A model generated the notes under the pieces. That model ran no database searches. It saw only the letters and a program-made list of their open reading frames with translations, and was not told where the DNA came from. The position numbers and the translations under genes are program-made. Of a DNA stretch of 64,000 nucleotides, positions 28,521 through 37,052 are shown piece by piece. Every line of letters starts with the position of its first letter. Position 1 is the first letter of the stretch. Source of the DNA: Gottfriedia endophytica (GTDB lineage Bacteria > Bacillota > Bacilli > Bacillales > Bacillaceae_G); NCBI RefSeq assembly GCF_017814275.1, contig NZ_JAGIYQ010000001.1:1-64000 (forward strand). Direction: 5' to 3'.

Positions 28521-29663
28521 ATGAGGAAAAAAGTGATATTACCACTTACAATCTTTACCGTTATTTTTATCGGTATTAATTTATTTCTTGGTATTCAAGG
28601 TTGGAAATATATCGATAGTATTTTTAGTTATAATCCACCCTCTTTTTTAAAACCAATTTATTGGGTAGCATTCTGGTTCTTCACTTTTTCGTATATTCTT
28701 TCGAGAGTCTTTAAAAATGCTTTATCTAGAAATGCATTTCGTTTCTTACATAAAATAGGTGCCTACTGGATAGCAGTTTTTTATTATGCATTACTTTTGG
28801 TCTTAGCTGCAGATATCGTTGCTTCTATTTTAAAAAGAGTAACAAACTTTTCAGAACGTGGGATTACAATAACCCTAGGTACATTTGTCGTTTTACTTAT
28901 CGTTATTGTTATTAGTAAAAGTCGCTGGAATGCTTTAAACACGAAGATTTCACACTATGATATAACAATTCATAAAAAGAACGAGAAATACGAAGAACTT
29001 TTTATTGTTTTAATTTCTGATCTACATTTAAGTACACTCGTTACAAACAATCGTTTAGATTGGCTAGTAAACGAAGTGAATGGTTTGTCACCCGATTTAG
29101 TTTTAATTGCTGGTGATATTATTGATGAAGACATTACACCATTTGTTGAAGAAAAAATGACTGAAACATTAAAGAAGCTTAGACCAAAACTAGGTACATT
29201 TGCTGTGCCCGGTAACCACGATTATTATGGTGGTCATCTTCATCATCTTGCTGATCACTTAAAAGAAGCAAATGTTAACTTTTTATTAGATGAATTTCAG
29301 TTAGTGGATGAAAGTTTCTATATAATTGGTCGAAAAGATTTAGCAAGTAAACATCGTTTAGAAGTAGAACAAATACTTGAAGAAATTGATCTAACTAAAC
29401 CACTCATCCTTTTAGATCATCAGCCTTTAAAATTAGAGGTTCCTACAAATCTAGGCATCGATTTACAAGTATCTGGCCATACGCACAGAGGACAATTCAT
29501 GCCAAATCACTTCATAACAAGAAAAATTTTCGAGCTAGATTGGGGCTATTTAAAGAAAGAGAATAGTCACTTCATTGTATCTTCTGGATTCGGTACGTGG
29601 GGTCCACCAATTCGAAGTGGGAATAACTCAGAAATTGTTACGATTAACGTGAAGTTTGACTAA
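28521..29663 (+). CDS. Membrane-anchored metallophosphoesterase
   Basis: A 380-residue protein with four N-terminal transmembrane helices (about 6-26, 45-62, 82-104, 115-131) and a calcineurin-like phosphoesterase domain. Metal ligands: Asp167/His169 (SDLHLS), Asp199 (AGDIIDED), Asn232/His233 (PGNHDYYGG), then LLDHQP and SGHTHRGQ. The topology is like B. subtilis YkoQ; the substrate may be a lipid or nucleotide diphosphate. GGAGAGGG precedes ATG; a long terminator follows. Confidence 0.88.
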   Translation: MRKKVILPLTIFTVIFIGINLFLGIQGWKYIDSIFSYNPPSFLKPIYWVAFWFFTFSYILSRVFKNALSRNAFRFLHKIGAYWIAVFYYALLLVLAADIVASILKRVTNFSERGITITLGTFVVLLIVIVISKSRWNALNTKISHYDITIHKKNEKYEELFIVLISDLHLSTLVTNNRLDWLVNEVNGLSPDLVLIAGDIIDEDITPFVEEKMTETLKKLRPKLGTFAVPGNHDYYGGHLHHLADHLKEANVNFLLDEFQLVDESFYIIGRKDLASKHRLEVEQILEEIDLTKPLILLDHQPLKLEVPTNLGIDLQVSGHTHRGQFMPNHFITRKIFELDWGYLKKENSHFIVSSGFGTWGPPIRSGNNSEIVTINVKFD

Positions 29664-29714
29664 AAAAGTATTCATTATAGCAACGGAATAACCGTTTGTT
29701 ATAATGAATACTTT
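29663..29714 (+). terminator. Terminator of the metallophosphoesterase gene
   Basis: AAAGTATTCATTATA and TTATAATGAATACTTT form a near-perfect 15-bp stem with a second inner CAACGG/CCGTT step. Confidence 0.85.
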
Positions 29715-29716
29715 AT

Positions 29717-29860
29717 TTATTTATTAATTTTTCGAGCTTCTATTAATTCGGGTATTTTTCCTTTTAATTCGGCCGCTTCACCTTTTTTATCAGCCAGTTT
29801 CGCTATTTTATCGGTTAGAACCTCTTTTTTTGAATTTTGAAGACTGATTCCTATAATGTT
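29717..29860 (-). pseudogene. C-terminal gene remnant
   Basis: A minus-strand frame of about 45 codons ends in TAA at 29717. It encodes a charged helical tail including LTDKIAKLADKKGEAAELK and IPELIEARKINK. It has no ATG/GTG/TTG start with a ribosome binding site, and an in-frame stop lies just upstream. It looks like the surviving 3' end of a decayed gene; parent family not recognised. Confidence 0.4.
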
Positions 29861-29961
29861 AAATTAACAGCTATTCCTTTTCATAAATTAAAGATAATCT
29901 TTAAAAAATTGTCCATGATAATATCTGATTATTTACGATTTCCCTGTGATATACTAATACC

Positions 29962-30090
29962 AAGCAACATATATTAAAAAAGATCAAGTGCTACCAACAC
30001 TTGGCCGAGCAACAACAATGCCGGTCATGGCATTCGCTCACTAGTGAGAAATAGCCCGAACCGTTGGAGCAGTAGGGGCTATTTTTTTTG
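29962..30090 (+). ncRNA. Putative antisense antitoxin RNA of the type I system
   Basis: An extended -10, TGATATACT (29948-29955), predicts a plus-strand start near 29962. A rho-independent terminator, AAATAGCCC (30049-30057) with GGGCTATTT (30076-30084) and a T run, ends it near 30090, inside the toxin ORF. The roughly 130-nt RNA is complementary to the last ~50 bases of the toxin ORF and its 3' UTR. It is well folded: AATGCC/GGCATT at about 30017-30034 and CTCACTAGTGAG. This is the layout of RatA and SR4 antitoxin RNAs of Bacillus. Confidence 0.7.
29976..30003 (-). terminator. Terminator of the Hol-Tox mRNA
   Basis: On the minus strand CAAGTG and CACTTG flank a 7-base loop, followed by GATCTTTTTT. 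It places the 3' end of the toxin mRNA beyond the start of the antisense RNA. Confidence 0.7.
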
Positions 30091-30184
30091 TTATAGCAAT
30101 TACTAATGCGATAATTGTTGCAGTTAATGTAACTACAAACATCATCCCTGCTATTACAAGTGAAATCGCCTCGTAAGATGTCAT
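30041..30184 (-). CDS. Putative holin-like type I toxin (Hol-Tox family)
   Basis: A 47-residue peptide beginning MTSYEAISLVIAGMMFVV, with one long hydrophobic helix (about 8-32) and a polar tail ending TVRAISH. The M-T-x-Y-E-A start plus a single membrane helix followed by KK is the signature of the Firmicute Hol-Tox/TxpA/BsrG type I toxins. The ribosome binding site AAGGAGGTGAT is near-perfect, with a stem upstream that can bury it. A plus-strand terminator lies within the ORF and predicts an antisense RNA. A longer frame overlapping here in another phase is not a gene. Confidence 0.85.
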   Translation of the reverse strand: MTSYEAISLVIAGMMFVVTLTATIIALVIAITKKIAPTAPTVRAISH

Positions 30185-30229
30185 TGGCATCACCTCCTTC
30201 CACTTTAATGTGGAAGTGAGCTTTTGCCA
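30185..30229 (-). promoter_or_regulatory. Hairpin sequestering the toxin ribosome binding site
   Basis: CTTCCAC and GTGGAAG (30197-30203 / 30210-30216) form a stem that abuts and partly includes the Shine-Dalgarno (30189-30197). Outer TGGCA/TGCCA (30185-30189 / 30225-30229) closes it. Such structures keep full-length type I toxin mRNAs poorly translated. Confidence 0.6.
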
Positions 30230-30362
30230 CCCCTATGCTTTGTTGTGCCTATTTCTATTTTCTCATTTAAGTTGATTGATTTTTCATGAATGCTAAATTT
30301 GAATTTTGAAAGCTTTTTAAAACTTGATTACTATTACAACTGTTTTTTGTAATCCATAAGTC

Positions 30363-31295
30363 TCAATTTATTATCCCCCTATAAAACACTCCGCTTTCGA
30401 AATCTTTTATCTCCCATCCCTCAGCATATTCTTTTACCATTTCCATAAACCCTTTTGCAGCATGTGAAAGCCATTTATCCTTATGCCAAGACATGATGGT
30501 CGATACACTTCCTAAGCTAGAATCCCACTTTATATAATCCATTTGTTGTTTTTCAATTTCTTTTCTTACCGTTACCAATGGAAGCATTGAAATCCCAAGC
30601 CCACACATTACACATTGCTTGATTGCTTCAACACTCCAAAACTCCATAGCGTTTTCCGTTGCAATTCCTTTGCTTCTCAAAAATGCTTCAAAATAATCAC
30701 GATAGCTCCCTTGCTCAGTGAGCAAAATATTTTCGTTTTCACCTAATTGAAAAGTAGGTAACATTCTATTTTTATCTGAGTCAGGCGGTACAATGATGAC
30801 AAGAGGCTCTTCTACAAGTGTTTCTGTATATAATTCTTGATCCGTTAGTGGAGCTTGCAAAAAGAATGCTATATCAAGTTCACCCCTTCGTAACTCTTCC
30901 TTTAACTCCCAACATGTTCCTGATTTCATAATGATATTTATTTTTGGATATCGTTTACGAAAAGACTGAATAATAAAGGGTAGACGATAAATTGTCAAAG
31001 ACTCAGGTGCACCGATACGTAGTGTACCTGTTTCTTCTTTCTCCATTTTAAAAACATCCTTTGCTTTCGTATAGAGTTGCATCATATCAACTGCATGTGC
31101 TAAAAATTTTTCACCAACTTCAGTAAGTTGCACCTTCTTACCAATTCGATCAAACAAAGGTACACCTAATTCTTGTTCGAGCGATTGAATATGAGATGTA
31201 ACGGTTGATTGTGCATATCCTAAATGGGTCGCCGCTTTTGCAAATCCTCCCTTATCCACAATTGCCTTAAGTGTAATTAAATGTCTAATTTCCAT
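30363..31295 (-). CDS. LysR-family transcriptional regulator
   Basis: A 310-residue LTTR. The N-terminal winged helix is LKAIVDKGGFAKAATHLGY with QSTVTSHIQSLEQELG; the effector domain has GTLRIGAPESLTIYRLP. The start at 31295 follows AGGAGATTGG; upstream in-frame candidates lack a site. It is divergent from the 31427 permease with a 131-bp shared region containing an inverted ATCG-N7-CGAT motif, so it probably controls that exporter. Confidence 0.88.
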   Translation of the reverse strand: MEIRHLITLKAIVDKGGFAKAATHLGYAQSTVTSHIQSLEQELGVPLFDRIGKKVQLTEVGEKFLAHAVDMMQLYTKAKDVFKMEKEETGTLRIGAPESLTIYRLPFIIQSFRKRYPKINIIMKSGTCWELKEELRRGELDIAFFLQAPLTDQELYTETLVEEPLVIIVPPDSDKNRMLPTFQLGENENILLTEQGSYRDYFEAFLRSKGIATENAMEFWSVEAIKQCVMCGLGISMLPLVTVRKEIEKQQMDYIKWDSSLGSVSTIMSWHKDKWLSHAAKGFMEMVKEYAEGWEIKDFESGVFYRGIIN

Positions 31296-31310
31296 AACCA
31301 ATCTCCTATT

Positions 31311-31325
31311 ATCGATTTTTCCGAT
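31311..31325. promoter_or_regulatory. Possible LysR operator
   Basis: ATCGATTTTTCCGAT, an inverted ATCG/CGAT pair with a T-N11-A type layout, lies in the divergent region 16 bp before the LysR start. Proposed from position and symmetry only. Confidence 0.35.
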
Positions 31326-31426
31326 ACTATATATCATAACTATTCATTTTACCGATTAAATGACATTCCATATAATTAAAGTATACGAGATTACTATTAG
31401 TTTCAATAACATTCGAGGTGATTTTT

Positions 31427-32692
31427 TTGAAAAATAAAAAAATGGGATTTTTACTATTAAGTGGATTAATGATAGGGCCAATTCTTGGATCAGGCATTAT
31501 TATTTTACCACCAGCAGTTTATGAAACAGCTGGAAACTACGCAATCTTTGCATGGATTATTATGTTAGGTTTAAGTATGTTATTTGCTTATTTGTTCGGA
31601 AAATTAAGCTTAATGATTCCAGGCGATTCTGGTGTTCCTCTTGCAGTAGAACGTGCATTTGGAACAAATATCAAAAACTTATCTGCAACTTTCTTTCTGC
31701 TAGCGGTTTGTTTCGGACCAATTGCAGTACTTGGAACTGCAGCTCACTATCTACAATTGTTAACTTCTCAAACAATTGTTCCAGAGAAGTGGCTTACACT
31801 TTGTATTTTGTTCGTGATCTATATTATATTAACCCGTAACATCACATCTGTAGGCAAAATCGCATTTTTTATGTCAAGCTTTATCGTAGTGACCTTACTC
31901 GTTAGCAGCATGCATACACTTTTTACAGTAGATGGAAATTTCAACTTAAATAAATCAATTACGGTTACTGATTTTGGTCACAGCCTACTCCTTTTATTTT
32001 GGGCATTAATTGGTTGGGAGGTTATTGGTAGTTACTCTATGGAAGTTAGAACTCCTGAACGGACTATTCCTAAAGCTGTTGCTTTAAGCTTTTCAATTAT
32101 TGCCATAGTGAGCTTAACTGTCGCTCTTGCTTTCCAATGGGTCCATTCTGGTAACACCGGAAATACAGATCAATCATTAGCACCTTTACTGGAGAGTTTA
32201 TTTGGTTCGTGGGCAACTCCACTCATTTCAACAATTACAATTGCGCTTTGCATCAGTACAATTTTACTTGTTCTCGGTGCGGTTACGAGACTTATTCATG
32301 ATCAAGCCAAAAACGGACTACTACCATCATGGCTCGCATTTAAAAATAAAAATAATGTTCCATCTAGAGCTCTTATATTGATGCTTTGTATTCATTTAAG
32401 TGTGTTTTCACTTTATTTATTAAACATCGTAAACATTCGACAGCTTGTTGCTATTGCGAATGCCTTTTTCCTCTGTAATGCTTTACTTGGTGTATTAGCT
32501 TGCATGCGTTTGTTCGAATCATGGTTCTTAAAAATAGGCGCCGCTGTACTTTCAATTTGTTTTCTTATCATATTGTTATTCTCTTCACCAATTATTTTGG
32601 TAGGAATCGCACTTGTTTCAGTTTATTTTATATGGATTCAAAAAAGGGAGAACAATCGTGAAAAAACATTATTGAAACAAGTTGAAAATTAA
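31427..32692 (+). CDS. APC-superfamily amino acid permease (YjeH-like)
   Basis: A 421-residue membrane protein with about 12 helices. The first has the APC substrate-binding signature GPILGSGIIILPP. Overall similarity is to YjeH-type amino acid exporters (methionine and branched-chain). The start is the TTG at 31427, 6 bases after GAGGTGAT; the GTG at 31418 is part of that site. Divergent LysR regulator suggests induction by the exported amino acid. Own terminator follows. Confidence 0.85.
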   Translation: MKNKKMGFLLLSGLMIGPILGSGIIILPPAVYETAGNYAIFAWIIMLGLSMLFAYLFGKLSLMIPGDSGVPLAVERAFGTNIKNLSATFFLLAVCFGPIAVLGTAAHYLQLLTSQTIVPEKWLTLCILFVIYIILTRNITSVGKIAFFMSSFIVVTLLVSSMHTLFTVDGNFNLNKSITVTDFGHSLLLLFWALIGWEVIGSYSMEVRTPERTIPKAVALSFSIIAIVSLTVALAFQWVHSGNTGNTDQSLAPLLESLFGSWATPLISTITIALCISTILLVLGAVTRLIHDQAKNGLLPSWLAFKNKNNVPSRALILMLCIHLSVFSLYLLNIVNIRQLVAIANAFFLCNALLGVLACMRLFESWFLKIGAAVLSICFLIILLFSSPIILVGIALVSVYFIWIQKRENNREKTLLKQVEN

Positions 32693-32716
32693 AAAATGAA
32701 TCAGTAAAATTTAAAG

Positions 32717-32760
32717 TAACTTCTCAAAAATTTGTCCTATTTGAGAAGTTTTCTTTTTTT
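32717..32760 (+). terminator. Terminator of the permease gene
   Basis: AACTTCTCAAA / TTTGAGAAGTT stem followed by TTCTTTTTTT. Confidence 0.85.
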
Positions 32761-32761
32761 A

Positions 32762-32983
32762 AAGACTCTTTTTAAGATTGTTGTTATAAGGTTTTGTAAC
32801 TTTAAAGACAGAAGTTGATTGGAACGGAAGGATGACAGTCTCCTGTGGGAAATGCGGGAAGGCTGAGACCCCACAGGAGCGTATACCATGAGGAGGCTCA
32901 GCTCACTCCCCACGAAAAGCGAGCATTCTGGAGTGGAAATCAATACACATGAAATCATCAACAATGTATACAAAAACAGCCTT
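32762..32983 (+). repeat. Dispersed ~210-bp repeat, copy H (subtype 1)
   Basis: Forward copy from AAGACTCTTTTTAAGATTG to CAAAAACAGCCTT. Subtype 1 linker is altered (AGCGTATACCATGAGG). It begins right after the permease terminator. Confidence 0.9.
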
Positions 32984-33071
32984 TTCAAAGATTTCTTTAA
33001 TCATGTATTAAAAAAACGATAAGGAAAATAATAAAAGGAAAGCAATTTGATTTTCAATTAAGAAAGGAATA

Positions 33072-33215
33072 ATGAAAATGCTTTGGACAATTTTTATAAT
33101 TTTATTAGTTATTTGGCTCTTAGGTTTCATATTCCATATAGCTGGTGGATTTATTAATATCATTTTAATTATCGCCATTATCGTTTTAATCGTTAGATTA
33201 GTTCGTAAAAAATGA
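33072..33215 (+). CDS. Lmo0937-family small membrane protein
   Basis: A 47-residue peptide, MKMLWTIFIILLVIWLLGF, then a second hydrophobic helix and a RLVRKK tail. The pattern MLWTIF-ILLV-WLLG plus a second hydrophobic helix matches the lmo0937/DUF5670 family. AAAGGAAT precedes; the second ATG at 33078 (giving MLWTIF) is an equally good start. Function unknown. Confidence 0.8.
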   Translation: MKMLWTIFIILLVIWLLGFIFHIAGGFINIILIIAIIVLIVRLVRKK

Positions 33216-33225
33216 TTATCATATC

Positions 33226-33271
33226 AAAAAAGCTATTTGCAAAATAATCTAAAATGCAAATAGCTTTTTAT
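33226..33271. terminator. Bidirectional terminator
   Basis: AAAAAGCTATTTGCA / TGCAAATAGCTTTTT between the convergent 33072 and 33286 genes. Confidence 0.85.
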
Positions 33272-33285
33272 CTTTTATTTAAATC

Positions 33286-33801
33286 CTATGATTTAAATAA
33301 TTCATTGTTTAAAACAACTACTTTCTTCCCTAAATTAGACTTTCCAACTTCTTTCGTATATTCTACTAATCGAAAGACATTATCACAACATTGTTTTGCA
33401 CCCATTACTAATAAGGGTACCCCTATCGAATTAATTTTTAATGTTCTAGAAAAAAATCCTCCCATAGTCATTGGAAAAGGTACAGTTGGTGATGTATTTG
33501 AGAAAACGATTCTTTCATCAAAATTATATTTATCATGTAACAATAGGAACAAATCTCTCAAAGCTGGAACCACAAGGTCTTGAGATCTCCGTCCAATTGT
33601 GTAAACTGAATGACCATCTTCATCTTTTCCATGAAAAATCAACTTTCCAAAATCTTCTTTTGTAAGCTTATTAAAATACTTTATATTTAGTATTTCATCA
33701 GTCGTTAATTTCCGTTCAGACTGCGGTAATTGATTTAAGTGATAGGCAACAGCCATCATTGTTGTATGTGTCCCACCGAAATCATTATAGATATAAATCA
33801 T
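33286..33801 (-). CDS. DUF3189-family protein
   Basis: A 171-residue protein starting MIYIYNDFGGTHTTMMAVAY, the signature start of DUF3189, a Firmicute family of unknown function. A central GRRSQDLVVPAL and a C-terminal ACC-like segment MGAKQCCDNVFRLVEYTK are visible. AGGGATG precedes the ATG. Stands alone. Confidence 0.75.
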   Translation of the reverse strand: MIYIYNDFGGTHTTMMAVAYHLNQLPQSERKLTTDEILNIKYFNKLTKEDFGKLIFHGKDEDGHSVYTIGRRSQDLVVPALRDLFLLLHDKYNFDERIVFSNTSPTVPFPMTMGGFFSRTLKINSIGVPLLVMGAKQCCDNVFRLVEYTKEVGKSNLGKKVVVLNNELFKS

Positions 33802-33968
33802 GCAATCATCCCTTATCTTTATTCTAAAAGTATTATGGTCACATTACATTCGTTTAATACATTTCAGTAGTTTCTGATACATCTCATTCGTTTATAGATG
33901 ACAATTATTGGAGAAAATTTTTATAATCACTTAAAATAGTTATGAATTGTAGATAAGGAGATAATAAA

Positions 33969-34841
33969 ATGACACATCAGCTAGAGAATCAAACATTACG
34001 AATAAAAATGAAAGAAGACGGTGCTGAACTAACAAGCATCACCTTAAAATCAGATAACACAGAGTATTTATGGCAAGGAGACCCTACCTTTTGGGGAAGA
34101 CATGCACCAGTTTTATTTCCAATCGTTGGTCGCTTAGTCGAAGATACATACTACGTCGATTCTAATGAATTCCATTTAACGCAACATGGTTTTGCTCGTG
34201 ATTTACCTTTTACAGTTAGTCATAAATCAGATGATCAAATCAGTTTTGAATTACATTCAACTAGAGAAACATTAAAAAAATACCCTTTCCCTTTCAAATT
34301 AACAATTACATATGAAATAAGCGACCAAACCATCCAGGTTCGTTACACTGTTCAAAATACTGGGAATAAAAAAATACACTTCTCAATCGGTGCCCATCCA
34401 GCTTTTAATTGCCCATTCAATAATGAAGAAACACTTGAAGATTATTATTTAGAATTTGGAACAGAAGAACAAATGGAAATATACGTTTTAGAAAATGGAT
34501 GTCGTCAGCAAGGCAAACGAACAATTTCCGACCCTTCCAAAACGCTTTCTTTAACAAATGAACTATTTAAAGATGATGCACTTATTTTTGAAAACTTAAA
34601 AGAAAATCAAATCACCCTTCGTTCTAAAAAGAATTCAAAATTTATCAAAATGGAATTTCCTAATTTCCCATTTGTAGGCATTTGGAAGCCATATAATGAA
34701 GCACCATTTGTTTGTATTGAACCATGGCAAGGAGTTGCCGATGAAGTCGGAAGCCCAATTAAACTAAAGGATAAAAAAGGGATTATCACACTTGAAGAAG
34801 GCGAACACTTCACATGTGAATACAAGATTATAATTGGATAA
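33969..34841 (+). CDS. Aldose 1-epimerase family protein (LacX-like)
   Basis: A 290-residue galactose-mutarotase-like beta-sandwich protein. Key residues include the catalytic His in SIGAHPAFNCPF (about 137-148) and the Glu in FVCIEPWQG (about 255-260). Similar to LacX / YeaD-type hexose epimerases of unclear substrate. AAGGAGAT precedes ATG. Single gene with own terminator. Confidence 0.85.
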   Translation: MTHQLENQTLRIKMKEDGAELTSITLKSDNTEYLWQGDPTFWGRHAPVLFPIVGRLVEDTYYVDSNEFHLTQHGFARDLPFTVSHKSDDQISFELHSTRETLKKYPFPFKLTITYEISDQTIQVRYTVQNTGNKKIHFSIGAHPAFNCPFNNEETLEDYYLEFGTEEQMEIYVLENGCRQQGKRTISDPSKTLSLTNELFKDDALIFENLKENQITLRSKKNSKFIKMEFPNFPFVGIWKPYNEAPFVCIEPWQGVADEVGSPIKLKDKKGIITLEEGEHFTCEYKIIIG

Positions 34842-34864
34842 TTATATTATTTGTGCATAAAATT

Positions 34865-34911
34865 ATAGGAATGGTAATCTACTTAGATGACCATTCCTAT
34901 TTTTTTGTTTT
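34865..34911 (+). terminator. Terminator of the epimerase-like gene
   Basis: ATAGGAATGGT / ACCATTCCTAT stem followed by seven Ts. Confidence 0.9.
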
Positions 34912-35024
34912 CTGATGGATTAGTTTAGCTCCAGATTGAATAGTTTCATTTCACTTTTAATCATGATATTTTTATATAGGAATTTTCTAATCTTAAAGAG
35001 GTAAAGTCTAAAAATAAAAGGGGA

Positions 35025-35465
35025 ATGAATTTGAAATTATTATTTTCGTTACTTGCATTAGTTGGCGGAATGGCGATTGCATTTCAAGCACAAATAAATG
35101 GAGGACTAGGTAAAAAAGTTGGTGCAATTGAAGGCGCACTTATTTCATTTTTGATCGGATCACTAACTTTATTACTTGTCGTAATATTCTTTGGAAAAGG
35201 GAATTTATCAGCTGCGACAACTGTTCCTAAATGGCAACTACTAGGTGGAGTATTAGGCGCTGTTTATGTATTTATTATGGTATTTACCGTACCAAAAATT
35301 GGTGTTGCTCCAACATTAGTGGCTGTTATCGCTGGGCAGCTTGTTATTGGTGCAATTATTGACCATTTTGGCCTTTTAGGTGGAACACAAATTCCAATTG
35401 ATGGTAGAAAAATCATTGCGATTCTGTTACTTTTTGTTTCATTGTTCTTATTTAATAAAAAATAA
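35025..35465 (+). CDS. DMT-family half transporter (YdcZ/DUF606)
   Basis: A 146-residue protein with about five transmembrane helices and the signature GGMAIAFQAQINGGLGKKVG. Typical of YdcZ-type proteins, half-size relatives of drug/metabolite transporters. The annotated ATG lies only 2 bases from AAAGGGG, so the TTG two codons on (35031) is a likely real start. Substrate unknown. Confidence 0.82.
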   Translation: MNLKLLFSLLALVGGMAIAFQAQINGGLGKKVGAIEGALISFLIGSLTLLLVVIFFGKGNLSAATTVPKWQLLGGVLGAVYVFIMVFTVPKIGVAPTLVAVIAGQLVIGAIIDHFGLLGGTQIPIDGRKIIAILLLFVSLFLFNKK

Positions 35466-36130
35466 TGATATAGAAAAACTTCATTTAATTACATGGAGAT
35501 GTGCCAATACATCTCCATGAATTATATACTTGTCTCCTCAACATAAATCTCCTTTTCTTCCTATTCAAGTTCGCATTTCGCTTTTCCTAACTCTTTTTCT
35601 TAAGAAATTGAACATTTTGATATGTAAAATACCCCATGAACTAAAGAGTGTCTTTCCTATTTAGAAATCAATTACTTTGAAATACTCTATGGAGTTTCTG
35701 TAATTCTAATTTATTTACGGTCGCAGTAATGTTTCTAAATTGGCGACCATGCTTTTTATCCCACTTCACTAATATGTATTTTTCATCCTAAATAACTACC
35801 CAAACAATATAGCTAGTACAAATATACCACTTCTAATTAGATGGATATAAGAGATGTCAAACCCAAAATTTTAATATATTTTTTTAATTACCTTACAACA
35901 GAGTTACTAGATTCCCTAAAACTCAATATTAATAGCAATTTTATTTAAACAACTAAACTTCAGCATCTGTTCACATCCTTTCACATTATTATGTAATGAA
36001 ATCAGGACTTTTTTAACATTTTATACTACTTTATGTATGTTAATATTTTAAATAGTTGTTAAAATACATTGAATTCTTATAATTCAAAAAGAACACATCT
36101 AATACAAAACGGATACGAACTACAAATAAA
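35466..36130. other. Long intergenic region with decayed sequence
   Basis: No intact gene. It holds a strong hairpin CATGGAGATGT / ACATCTCCATG (35492-35519) that may end the 35025 transcript although it lacks a T run, an inverted GGTCGC/GCGACC pair near 35720-35750, and the minus-strand remnant at 35668. Confidence 0.5.
35668..35787 (-). pseudogene. Short gene remnant
   Basis: Forty open codons on the minus strand, DEKYILVKWDKKHGRQF then NITATVNKLELQKLHRVF, ending in TGA at 35668. An in-frame TAG directly precedes and there is no start codon. Base and amino-acid composition look protein-like, so it is probably debris of a lost gene. Confidence 0.3.
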
Positions 36131-36213
36131 GCAGATTAGAATTTCTTGCAAAGAGTAGAAAACAGGATTCTCTGCAAGAAATTTTAATTTCTAAAATTAG
36201 CGTTGAAATCTGC
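36131..36213 (+). ncRNA. Structured leader or RNA element upstream of the 36281 gene
   Basis: Nested inverted repeats: outer GCAGATT (36131) with AATCTGC (36207), inner TTTCTTGCA (36142) with TGCAAGAAA (36173). Further GACCT/AGGTC inverted pair lies near 36224-36242. This may be a leader or attenuator for the two-gene unit downstream. No known riboswitch class recognised. Confidence 0.35.
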
Positions 36214-36280
36214 GGCTATTTTCTTGACCTAGTTGCAAGGTCTTCAATCTTTAAGCTTTTAATAATTAGGAGATGATAGT

Positions 36281-37030
36281 TTGGCCAGTGAAATAGAAAA
36301 AAAAGGAATAAGTTGGTTTAAGGGCGTCCTGTCTAATCAAAATCAATTAAAGAAAATGAATGTAGAACAACCAGAAGTAGTAACTGAAATGAATGGAGAA
36401 GAGACATTAAATACTATGGAAGAATTTGAACAACCTGATACTAATACAAATAAAAACATTTTTTCAAAAGATGACCAGGATAAAATAGCATTAGATGTAA
36501 TTGTTTCTATTGAAAACATACTTAAAGAACGTCAATTACTTTCTTATAAATATAAAGGACTTGAGGAACAATTATTTCTAGCAAATGAAACGATCAATCG
36601 TTTTAAACATGAACAGATTAAGCGAGACCAACTTTTACAAGAAAAAAATAAAGAAATTCGCGAATTAGAATCTAATCTGACAAACAAACAAATGAGGTAT
36701 GATCAGCTCCTTGAAGACTATAAGGAATATCAACTTACATCAAACCTTGAATATGAAAAGATTTCAAATCAACTTGATACGGTAACAGCTAAATATAACA
36801 AACTTAATGAAGAATCTACAAATGCTCAATATCAAAGTATGCTGAAAATAAACGACCTGGAAGAAAAAATCAGAAACCTAGAAATAGAAAATCAAAAATA
36901 TGTAGAACAATATCAAAAAGTTGTTGATGATAAAGCTAAATTAATGCAGACCATTAATGATTTTACTGAAAGAATGTCCTTCTCTTTCTCAACAAATACA
37001 ACTGCTTCTAATCTATCCGAATCAGAATAA
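36281..37030 (+). CDS. Coiled-coil protein, partner of the deacetylase
   Basis: A 249-residue soluble protein. Residues about 90-225 are a continuous, highly charged coiled coil (Lys/Glu/Gln/Asn heptads). The N-terminus (ISWFKGVLSNQNQLKK) and the Ser/Thr-rich C-terminus are flanking tails. The start is TTG, well served by AGGAGATGAT. It precedes the polysaccharide deacetylase gene by 22 bp. I recognise no family; a scaffold role at the envelope is a guess. Confidence 0.65.
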   Translation: MASEIEKKGISWFKGVLSNQNQLKKMNVEQPEVVTEMNGEETLNTMEEFEQPDTNTNKNIFSKDDQDKIALDVIVSIENILKERQLLSYKYKGLEEQLFLANETINRFKHEQIKRDQLLQEKNKEIRELESNLTNKQMRYDQLLEDYKEYQLTSNLEYEKISNQLDTVTAKYNKLNEESTNAQYQSMLKINDLEEKIRNLEIENQKYVEQYQKVVDDKAKLMQTINDFTERMSFSFSTNTTASNLSESE

Positions 37031-37052
37031 TCAATTAGAGTAGGAGGCAACC

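Noticed and set aside
29991-30230. 79-codon Cys/Asn-rich frame on the minus strand
   Set aside because: It overlaps the Hol-Tox gene in another phase, has no ribosome binding site, and its composition is not protein-like.
30240-30362. Promoter of the Hol-Tox gene
   Set aside because: Several AT-rich words exist but none gives a convincing -35/-10 pair; left unassigned.
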